From NCBI GenBank assembly GCA_014653935.1, contig JACWDU010000021.1, forward strand, positions 1 through 7,429: DNA of 7,429 bases. The letters run 5' to 3'. The position numbers and the translations under genes were made by a program. Within the stretch, counting starts at the first letter, position 1; each line of letters starts with the position of its first letter. Of the stretch, positions 1-7,429 are shown in pieces. Under the pieces are notes generated by a model. That model was given only the letters and a program-made list of their open reading frames with translations, ran no database searches and was not told the DNA's origin. Source of the stretch: Pelagibacterales bacterium SAG-MED23. GTDB lineage: Bacteria; Pseudomonadota; Alphaproteobacteria; Pelagibacterales; Pelagibacteraceae.

Positions 1-122
1 CAATGTTAAAGAAATTTTCTAAAGATTTATCTACAAAATAGTTTACATCGCTTTCAATCACAGAAAACTGGGAATACTTTTTATTTACAAAGTTTTTAAA
101 TTCATTCACATTAAAATTAAAT
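1..122. other. Unassigned left-edge stretch, not atpA; possible foreign or inverted fragment
   Basis: This stretch sits where codons ~128-167 of atpA should be, but no forward frame encodes the expected alpha-subunit sequence before Walker A (a GRGQRELIIG-like segment). The frame that continues into atpA has a TAG at 39-41 and reads unrelated residues after it. On the minus strand one frame is open across the whole stretch (about 40 codons, reading ...[18 protein letters not shown]... toward the window edge), which could be part of another gene running off the left end. At this base composition a 40-codon open frame in one of six frames is not rare, so coding is only a possibility. I do not recognise the peptide, and by eye I see no second copy of this DNA elsewhere in the window. 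Confidence 0.5.
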
Positions 123-1154
123 ATTGGAGATAGACAAACTGGCAAAACAGCAGTTGCTATCGATGCTATCATAAATCAAAAGAAAATTAACGAATCTGGA
201 GATGAAAAGAAAAAATTATATTGTATTTATGTAGCTGTTGGTCAAAAAAGATCTACGGTTAGACAAATCGAAAAAACATTAGAAGAAGCTGGTGCGATGG
301 AATACACTACAATTGTTGCGGCAACAGCATCAGATGCAGCACCTTTACAGTTTTTGGCCCCATATACTGGATGTACTATGGGAGAATATTTTAGAGATAA
401 TGGAATGCACGCTTTAATAATTTATGATGACTTATCAAAACAAGCAGTTGCTTATAGACAAATGTCTCTTTTATTAAGAAGACCCCCGGGAAGAGAAGCA
501 TATCCTGGCGATGTCTTTTACTTACACAGTAGATTGCTAGAAAGAGCAGCAAAACTAAGTGATGAACATGGAGGTGGGTCTTTAACAGCTCTTCCAATCA
601 TTGAAACCCAAGGTGGTGACGTTTCAGCATTTATACCAACAAACGTAATTTCAATTACTGATGGACAAATATTTCTTGAAACTGAACTATTTAACCAAGG
701 TATTAGACCAGCGATTAATGTTGGATTATCTGTATCAAGAGTTGGATCTTCTGCTCAAACAAAGGCCATGAAAAAAGTGTCAGGTTCAATGAAGCTAGAA
801 CTCGCTCAATATCGTGAAATGGCTGCATTTGCACAATTCGGTTCTGACCTTGATGCATCAACTCAAAAATTACTCAATAGGGGTTCAAAATTAACTGAAC
901 TTTTAAAACAAAATCAATATTCACCAATGACAGTTGCAGAACAAGTTATTTCTGTATTTTGTGGAGTTAGAGGACATCTTGATGACATAGAACAGAAAGA
1001 TATTGCAAGTTTTGAGAATAAAATTTTGGAAAAATGTAAAGCTGAAAAACCAGATATAATAGAGTCAATTACATCTTCAGGAAAATTAGAGGATGATAAA
1101 GAAAAAGAATTGAATGAAATTATTCTTCAACTAAAGAAAAATTTTAACTCATAA
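123..1154 (+). CDS. atpA: ATP synthase F1 subunit alpha, 5'-truncated (C-terminal two thirds)
   Basis: Alpha subunit of the F1 head of H+-translocating ATP synthase; it holds the non-catalytic nucleotide sites and supplies the arginine finger to the catalytic beta sites. Clear homology begins with the Walker A motif GDRQTGKT (126-149) and runs in one frame to the TAA at 1152-1154, about 342 residues. In E. coli AtpA (513 residues) this motif is near residue 169, so the length to the C-terminus is normal and only the N-terminal ~168 residues are missing. Other landmarks are the [14 protein letters not shown] segment, [20 protein letters not shown], and SVSRVGS, whose Arg (738-740) is the finger residue. 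The first in-frame ATG (297) is an internal Met, not a real start, since it lies after Walker A. It is followed 6 bases later by atpG. The sequence upstream of ~123 is unrelated, so the gene is broken or chimeric at its left end. Confidence 0.95.
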   Translation: MGDRQTGKTAVAIDAIINQKKINESGDEKKKLYCIYVAVGQKRSTVRQIEKTLEEAGAMEYTTIVAATASDAAPLQFLAPYTGCTMGEYFRDNGMHALIIYDDLSKQAVAYRQMSLLLRRPPGREAYPGDVFYLHSRLLERAAKLSDEHGGGSLTALPIIETQGGDVSAFIPTNVISITDGQIFLETELFNQGIRPAINVGLSVSRVGSSAQTKAMKKVSGSMKLELAQYREMAAFAQFGSDLDASTQKLLNRGSKLTELLKQNQYSPMTVAEQVISVFCGVRGHLDDIEQKDIASFENKILEKCKAEKPDIIESITSSGKLEDDKEKELNEIILQLKKNFNS

Positions 1155-1160
1155 AAAATA

Positions 1161-3456
<2,296 letters not shown>

Positions 3457-3457
<1 letters not shown>

Positions 3458-3849
3458 TGAGTGAAGAATATTCTGTAGAAATAGTAAACCCAGAAAAATC
3501 ATTTCTATCAAAAGATGATGTAACTGAAGTAGTTGTTCCTGCATTCGAAGGTGAGATAGGAATTTTAAAAGACCATATCTCAATTATTTCTTTTTTAAAA
3601 CCAGGAATAATTAAAATATTTTCAAAGTCTGGTGAGGAAAGTTTTTATGTAAATGATGGAATAATTGAATTTAAAAATAATAATCTTTCTATACTTACAA
3701 GTCTTATTTTAAATTTAAAAGATATTGATAAAGACAAAATTTCAGAAATTCAGAAATCTGCCGAAGAGGAATTGAACAAATCTGAAATTAGTGATCAAGA
3801 AAAATATCTACTAGATCAAAAAGTTGAAGTACTGAAATCAATTAACTAA
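3457..3849 (+). CDS. atpC: ATP synthase F1 subunit epsilon
   Basis: Epsilon subunit of the F1 central stalk, which joins gamma to the c-ring and can restrain ATP hydrolysis. At 130 residues it is normal for the family. The N-terminal beta-sandwich domain is shown by the pattern VVVPAFEGEIGILKDH (residues 26-41) and the following FLKPGIIKI; the C-terminal ~45 residues are charged and helical (DIDKDKISEIQKSAEEELNK...), as expected for the two-helix tail. The start overlaps the atpD stop by one base, so translation is very likely coupled. It is the last gene of the operon, and its final 12 bases overlap the 3' end of the oppositely oriented rppH. No strong hairpin terminator is seen, only a run of seven T just after the stop. 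Confidence 0.97.
3838..3849. other. Tail-to-tail overlap of atpC and rppH
   Basis: The last four codons of atpC (Ser-Ile-Asn-stop) are read on the other strand as the last codons of rppH (Val-Asn-stop and part of Leu). The TGA of rppH is the complement of 3838-3840 and the TAA of atpC is 3847-3849. Both transcripts must therefore end inside the opposing gene. Confidence 0.95.
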
Positions 3850-4317
3850 AATTTTTTTAACCTCTTCTTGAATTTTTTCGTATACGTGTAGTTTAAATTT
3901 AACTACAAGTTCAGTAATTTTGTCAGGGTCCACCCACTTCCAATCAAGAAATTCTGGGTGCTTTGTTCTGATATTTATTTCTTTGTCGTCACCCTTAAAT
4001 CTCATTATATACCATTGTTGTTTTTGACCTTTAAACTTACCTTTCCATATAATCCCCAATAATTCTTTTGGTAAATGATAAGTTAATAAGCCATCGATCT
4101 TTTTTATTAAACTCACTGATTTAATGCTAGTTTCCTCTTCCAATTCTCTAATTGCTGCATCATAAAAATCTTCACCATCATCAACCCCACCTTGTGGCAT
4201 CTGCCAAAAATTTTTTTTATTATCTATTCTTTTTGCTACAAAAACTTTATTTTCATTATTTAAAACAACTATCCCAACACCACTTCTGAGTGGTAAATTT
4301 CTGTATTTATCCATCAT
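3838..4317 (-). CDS. rppH: RNA pyrophosphohydrolase RppH (Nudix hydrolase)
   Basis: Nudix hydrolase of the RppH/NudH/IalA group, which removes pyrophosphate from 5'-triphosphate RNA ends and so starts mRNA decay (a diadenosine polyphosphate hydrolase role is also known for relatives). The 159 residues match the family. It begins YRNLPLRSGVGIVVLN, the usual RppH opening, then has FWQMPQGG and the Nudix box at residues 43-65 with the metal-binding REL-EEE core (57-62). The Gly usually found near the end of the box is Ser here (EETSI). The QQWYIMRFKGDD and EFLDWKWVDP segments are also typical of RppH. The start is one of two tandem ATGs (4315-4317 or 4312-4314), one base after the ctpA stop; no Shine-Dalgarno is visible. 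It is the last gene of its string and overlaps atpC at the tail. Confidence 0.93.
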   Translation of the reverse strand: MMDKYRNLPLRSGVGIVVLNNENKVFVAKRIDNKKNFWQMPQGGVDDGEDFYDAAIRELEEETSIKSVSLIKKIDGLLTYHLPKELLGIIWKGKFKGQKQQWYIMRFKGDDKEINIRTKHPEFLDWKWVDPDKITELVVKFKLHVYEKIQEEVKKILVN

Positions 4318-4318
4318 T

Positions 4319-5464
4319 TTAACCGTTTAGAAGTTTAAGAGCGAATTGAAGTTGATTATCTGTATCAGTATTAAATCTAAAGTCGTCAGATCCTTCAGCT
4401 ATCTCAATGTCAGGTGAGACACCTATTTCTGAAATAGATTTTCCAGATGGAAGATAATATTTAGATACTGTTAATCTTATTGCACCTTTATTTTTTAAAG
4501 GAATAATTGATTGTACAGAGCCTTTTCCATAGCTATTTTCACCAATTATTATTGCTCTTTTATGATCTTTAAGAGCTCCTGCTACAATTTCAGATGCAGA
4601 AGCTGAGCCATAATTAATTAAAACAACAATTGTATTTCCATCCAATATATCACCTTTTCTTGCAAAGAATTTTCGGCTTTCATATTTTCTCTTACTCTTT
4701 GTTGAAACAATCTCTCCACTATCTATAAAAAAATCTGTTATTTTAATTGCTTGAGAAAGTAGCCCACCAGGATTATTTCTCAAATCTAAAATATAATTTT
4801 CAACATTTTCATTTTTTTTAAACTCTTTAATTTTATCTCTAATTTGACCACTACTATTTTCATTAAACGAAGTAAGTCTTAAATATCCAGTTTGATTATC
4901 TAGTATTTCAGACTTTACAGATGAAACTTTAATTTTTTCCCTTGTAATATTAAAAACTAATGCCTTTCGTTCACCCCTTCTTCTAACTGTTATTTCAATA
5001 TCTGTTCCAACTGGGCCTCTCATAATATCTACTGCTTCACTTAAAGATTTACCTTGAACCTGAATATCATTAATTCTTACTATGTAATCTCCAGCTTTCA
5101 CTCCTGCTTCAGCTGCAGGTGAGTCGTCCATAGGCGTTATTACTTTAATGACGCCAGCTTCCATACTAACTTCTATTCCCAGTCCTCCAAATTCTCCGCT
5201 CGTTTCTGTTTGCATACTCTGGTAGGATTCCGGAGTCATATATGCAGAGTAAGGATCTAAGGACTGTAAAACACCATTGATAGCAGCATCCATAGCTTCA
5301 CTTTGATTTACTTCATCAACAAATTCTTTATTAATTTTATCTAAGACCTCCGAAAAAACATCAATTTTTTTATATATTTCATTCTCTTCTGATGAACTAA
5401 CAAAGTTTGTTAGAAAAAAAAAAATAAGTAATGAAAAAAGATATGTTTTAAAATTTTTCATCAT
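4319..5464 (-). CDS. ctpA: Carboxyl-terminal processing protease CtpA (S41 family, PDZ domain)
   Basis: Periplasmic serine protease of the S41 (Prc/CtpA) family, which cuts proteins near their C-termini; in other bacteria its targets include cell-wall hydrolases. The N-terminus is a signal peptide: a short basic start (MMKNFKTY) and a hydrophobic run to about residue 22, with likely cleavage near VSS-SEE; no lipobox Cys is present. A PDZ domain covers about residues 88-165 (GGLGIEV, SPAAEAGVKAGD). The protease core has LDLRNNPGG (227-234). By alignment to E. coli Prc the catalytic residues are Ser289 in GSASASEI, Asp300 and Lys314 in GKGSVQ, all present. At 381 residues it is at the short end for the family. 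The start overlaps the rsfS stop as ATGA (4 bases), suggesting coupled translation. rppH follows after one base. Confidence 0.96.
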   Translation of the reverse strand: MMKNFKTYLFSLLIFFFLTNFVSSSEENEIYKKIDVFSEVLDKINKEFVDEVNQSEAMDAAINGVLQSLDPYSAYMTPESYQSMQTETSGEFGGLGIEVSMEAGVIKVITPMDDSPAAEAGVKAGDYIVRINDIQVQGKSLSEAVDIMRGPVGTDIEITVRRRGERKALVFNITREKIKVSSVKSEILDNQTGYLRLTSFNENSSGQIRDKIKEFKKNENVENYILDLRNNPGGLLSQAIKITDFFIDSGEIVSTKSKRKYESRKFFARKGDILDGNTIVVLINYGSASASEIVAGALKDHKRAIIIGENSYGKGSVQSIIPLKNKGAIRLTVSKYYLPSGKSISEIGVSPDIEIAEGSDDFRFNTDTDNQLQFALKLLNG

Positions 5465-5811
5465 ATAATTACTTTTTCTTTAGGAATTAATTCAGACCAT
5501 ATTTTTTCCAATTCATAAAATTTTCTCTTCTCAGGATTAAAAATATGAATGATAAGATCTATTCCATCTACAAGTTTCCAATCATTGCTCTCTCTTCCTT
5601 CAATTTTGCAATTACTTACACCGTTTTTTTTCAAGTATTCATATACTTGTTCTGACAAGGCCTGAATGTGTCTAGAAGAAGTGCCACTAGCTATAATCAT
5701 TTGGTCTGCCATTGATGATTTTCCATCTAAATCTATTGAAACTATATCTAATGCTTTATTTGAATCTAAAAGGTTGATTACATCCTTATGAAGAGAAGAG
5801 ATTTTGTCCAT
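5461..5811 (-). CDS. rsfS: Ribosomal silencing factor RsfS (Iojap/YbeB family)
   Basis: RsfS binds ribosomal protein uL14 on the 50S subunit and blocks joining with 30S, lowering translation when nutrients are short. The 116 residues are typical. Family marks are ADQMIIASGTSSRHIQAL (residues 35-52), the KIEGRESNDWKLVDG stretch (69-83) and the ending IIHIFNPEKRKFYELEKIW (87-105). It lies 17 bases after nadD and overlaps ctpA by 4 bases. The gap before its ATG is pure A/T-rich sequence with no Shine-Dalgarno. In many alphaproteobacteria rlmH comes directly after rsfS; here it does not. Confidence 0.96.
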   Translation of the reverse strand: MDKISSLHKDVINLLDSNKALDIVSIDLDGKSSMADQMIIASGTSSRHIQALSEQVYEYLKKNGVSNCKIEGRESNDWKLVDGIDLIIHIFNPEKRKFYELEKIWSELIPKEKVII

Positions 5812-5828
5812 TAATTAAATTAAGATTA

Positions 5829-6374
5829 TCAAATTTTTCTTAATTTAGAAGATGAAATATTGACCTTATTAAATTCAACAAATTTTATGCTTTTTTTATT
5901 GTATTTTTTAAAGCTTACAGAATCTAATGATTTAGCCTTATATCTGTCTCTATCAAATACAAGAATGTTACAAATAGAAGATATTAAATCAGAGCTCTTC
6001 CATTTGTGAAAATTAATTAAACTATCTGCCCCCATTAAAAAATAAATATCAGTATTTTTGTTATTTTTTTTTATATTTTTGATTAAGTCAATTGTTTTAT
6101 TTGATTTAATTTTATCCTCAAAATATTTTACTTTTATAAAAAGATTATTTTGACTAATTTTTTTTGCATATTTTATTCTTTTATCTAAACTTAAACTACT
6201 TTTTCCTTTAAATGGATTTTTTTTGGTTACAGCCCAAATAATTTTATCAATACCAAATCTTTTTTTTGCCTCTTTAGAGATGCTTAAATGACCTCTATGC
6301 GCAGGATCAAAAGTGCCACCAAGAATACCAATTTTTTTTTTATTTTCTTGTTTGTCCACTGCCATATATCTCAT
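5829..6374 (-). CDS. nadD: Nicotinate-nucleotide adenylyltransferase NadD
   Basis: Joins nicotinate mononucleotide and ATP to form deamido-NAD, a step of NAD synthesis common to the de novo and salvage routes. The nucleotidyltransferase signature GGTFDPAHRGH is at residues 19-29, containing the (H/T)xGH-type HRGH motif; MGADSLINFHKW (114-125) is the second family mark, and ISSSKLR (173-179) is the ISSTxIR-like phosphate-binding motif. The protein (181 residues) stops just two residues after that motif, without the C-terminal helix of E. coli NadD. Short ends of this kind occur in alphaproteobacterial NadD as I recall, so I do not call it truncated. The start is uncertain: ATG at 6374 or in-frame ATG at 6365, both inside the 3' end of proA (overlap 35 or 26 bases); neither has a clear Shine-Dalgarno. 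Codons 12-14 form part of an A10 run. The product is very Lys/Asn-rich, as expected at this base composition. Confidence 0.93.
   Translation of the reverse strand: MRYMAVDKQENKKKIGILGGTFDPAHRGHLSISKEAKKRFGIDKIIWAVTKKNPFKGKSSLSLDKRIKYAKKISQNNLFIKVKYFEDKIKSNKTIDLIKNIKKNNKNTDIYFLMGADSLINFHKWKSSDLISSICNILVFDRDRYKAKSLDSVSFKKYNKKSIKFVEFNKVNISSSKLRKI
6332..6341. repeat. Ten-base A/T homopolymer in the nadD/proA overlap
   Basis: Ten T on the + strand (ten A in mRNA sense) encode the Lys run just before IGILGGTFDP in nadD and include the last two bases of the proA stop codon. Any length error here would change the apparent start of nadD and the end of proA. Confidence 0.9.
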
Positions 6375-6776
6375 ATTTATAACTAATTAGTTGGTTTAGT
6401 CCCACAGGACCTCTTGGTGGAAGTTTATTTGTTGAAATTCCAACCTCTCCTCCAAAACCAAATTCACCTCCATCAGCATATTGTGTTGAAGAATTGTGGA
6501 TAGCGATAGAACTTTTAATATTCTTTAAAAAAAATTTCGCAGAAATTTTATTATTTGTAACTATTGCATCTGTATGCATTGTTCCATATTTATTAATATG
6601 ATTTATTGCATCAGTAATACTATCTACTAATTTTACAGAAATTTTTGCAGATAGATGTTCTTTAGTCCAAGTTTTTTTATTTGCTAGTTTTGAATTCCCA
6701 TTAAACAATTTATAAATTTTTTTATCAGCATAAATAGAACAACCTCTTTTAGTTAGTTCATTTAATATCTCGTTTA
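6340..6776 (-). CDS. proA: Gamma-glutamyl phosphate reductase, C-terminal part of a frameshifted proA
   Basis: This is the 3' part of proA, in the -1 frame relative to the upstream part. It reads VNEILNELTKRGCSIYADKK directly after the shift, which aligns with the region after ETLLV in E. coli ProA. It contains the ProA signature around AINHINKYGTMHTDAI, then IAIHNSSTQYADGGEFGFGG, the PPRGPVGLNQLISYKY segment, and ends GSGQTRK, giving about 145 residues with a normal C-terminus. A TTG at 6706-6708 is the first start-like codon in this frame, but it is internal to the family alignment and is not a believable gene start. The last 35 bases overlap nadD. The part still looks under selection (all motifs intact, no further stop), which argues that the break is recent, artefactual or rescued. 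Confidence 0.92.
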
Positions 6777-7429
6777 CTTTTTTGATTTATTTTTATGTAT
6801 TAATAGTGTTTCCGTTGCCCCACAAATGCTAGTATTGCGCAACTTAGCATTGACTATTATTTTCTTTGCCATTTCAAGGTTTGCATCTTTATCAATATAT
6901 GTATGACACATACCTTCAAGGTGACCAATTACAGGTACAGAGGATAGATCCTGAACTTTTTTGACAAGATTTTTCCCACCCCTTGGAATAACAACATCTA
7001 TATATTTTGACATTTTTGACAGCATGTAGTCGACCAGTTTTCTATTTTTATTCTCAATAAACTGGACAAAGTTTTTATTTATTTTATTTTTTTCTAATGA
7101 TTTTCTAAAAAGATTAGCCAAGATTTTATTGCTAAAATAAGCCTCAGACCCCCCTCTTAATATTACACAGTTCCCAGATTTAAAACAAAGTGTAGATACA
7201 TCCGAAGTAACATTTGGTCTGCTTTCATAAATTACACCAATAATACCAATTGGAATTGATACTTTCTTGAGTTTTAAGCCGTTTGGTCTACTCCAGGTTT
7301 CTATATCAACATCCACAGGATCTTTAAATTTTGCTATAGTTTCAATTGATTTAATAATTGAGCTTATTTTATCATTATTAAGAGTAAGTCTTTTAATTAA
7401 ATTCTCTTTAAGTTTTTTTGATTTGGCAA
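6774..7429 (-). CDS. proA: Gamma-glutamyl phosphate reductase, N-terminal part, frameshifted and cut by the window edge
   Basis: ProA reduces gamma-glutamyl phosphate with NADPH to glutamate semialdehyde, the second step of proline synthesis in the cytoplasm. The frame is open to the right edge; the first visible residues (AKSKKLKENLIKRLTLNNDK) match the family at about residue 50, so the start and ~50 residues are outside. Landmarks are DPVDVDIETWSRPNGL, the PIGIIGVIYESRPNVTSDV segment, GNCVILRGGSEA, KYIDVVIPRGGKNLV, and SICGATETLLI, which contains the active-site Cys of the aldehyde-dehydrogenase-like fold. A GTG at 7314-7316 is in frame but internal. The frame ends early at TAA 6774-6776 after HKNKSKK, while the family continues in the next frame. 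With both parts joined, the length is about 410 residues, the normal ProA size (417 in E. coli). It is the first visible gene of the minus-strand string. Confidence 0.93.
   Translation of the reverse strand, partial: AKSKKLKENLIKRLTLNNDKISSIIKSIETIAKFKDPVDVDIETWSRPNGLKLKKVSIPIGIIGVIYESRPNVTSDVSTLCFKSGNCVILRGGSEAYFSNKILANLFRKSLEKNKINKNFVQFIENKNRKLVDYMLSKMSKYIDVVIPRGGKNLVKKVQDLSSVPVIGHLEGMCHTYIDKDANLEMAKKIIVNAKLRNTSICGATETLLIHKNKSKK
6777..6783 (-). other. Frameshift point in proA: A-AAA-AAG heptamer
   Basis: In mRNA sense the N-terminal frame reads TCA-AAA-AAG-TAA. Stepping back one base after AAG gives GTA-AAC-GAG, exactly the frame of the C-terminal part. The heptamer A-AAA-AAG is in the phase of a classical bacterial -1 slippery site. 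One extra A (A7 instead of A6) would restore a single open frame. A weak stem (arms at 6752-6759 and 6737-6743, one bulged base, 8-base loop) begins 17 bases downstream, farther than the usual 5-9 bases, and no Shine-Dalgarno-like stimulator lies upstream. Confidence 0.85.

Noticed and set aside
391..597. Minus-strand open frame of 68 codons inside atpA
   Set aside because: It is antisense to a strongly conserved part of the alpha subunit, resembles no known protein, and has no start context; a shadow frame.
297..1154. A stand-alone short protein starting at the ATG at 297
   Set aside because: The frame is atpA homologous upstream of this Met, including Walker A, so the Met is internal.
3806..3816. 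Palindrome ATCTACTAGAT, followed by T-rich sequence on the minus strand, as an rppH terminator
   Set aside because: Only a 4-base-pair A/T-rich stem with a 3-base loop, within atpC coding sequence; too weak to call.
3879..3906. CGTATACG and the inverted repeat GTAGTT...AACTAC as an ATP operon terminator
   Set aside because: Short stems inside rppH coding sequence with no T run after them; likely chance at this base composition.
6737..6759. Bulged stem downstream of the proA shift as a frameshift-stimulating structure
   Set aside because: A 7-pair bulged stem beginning 17 bases after the heptamer is weak and too distant compared with known -1 sites.

Overview
The window is a compact, AT-rich (roughly 30% G+C by eye) bacterial segment. 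The gene content, low G+C, near-absent intergenic space and lack of clear Shine-Dalgarno sites fit a streamlined alphaproteobacterium of the SAR11/Pelagibacterales type. That assignment is an inference from gene order and protein style, not a database result.

Layout. Bases 1-~122 are a short stretch unrelated to what follows. From ~123 to 3849 on the + strand lies the F1 part of the ATP synthase operon: the C-terminal two thirds of atpA (alpha), then atpG (gamma), atpD (beta) and atpC (epsilon), separated by 6 and 2 bases and finally a 1-base overlap. From 7429 down to 3838 on the - strand runs a second tightly packed gene string, in transcription order proA (5' end outside the window, frameshifted), nadD, rsfS, ctpA and rppH. 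The two strings converge and their last genes, atpC and rppH, overlap tail to tail by 12 bases. There is no gene-free stretch over 300 bases, and no tRNA, rRNA, CRISPR array, insertion sequence or promoter is visible; the promoters of both strings would lie outside the window.

How the genes work. atpAGDC encode the catalytic F1 head and central stalk of the H+-translocating ATP synthase. The other string is a housekeeping cluster: proline synthesis (ProA), NAD synthesis (NadD), ribosome silencing (RsfS), a periplasmic C-terminal processing protease (CtpA) and an RNA pyrophosphohydrolase (RppH). Similar proA-nadD-rsfS-...-ctpA-rppH orders are known in alphaproteobacteria.

Two anomalies stand out. 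First, atpA homology starts abruptly at the Walker A motif, preceded by unrelated DNA, which suggests a chimeric junction or, less likely, a real gene break. Second, proA is split by a -1 shift located exactly at an A-AAA-AAG heptamer. That could be a lost A in a homopolymer (mutation or sequencing error) or a site rescued by slippage. I found no convincing new biological system here; the genes are otherwise ordinary.
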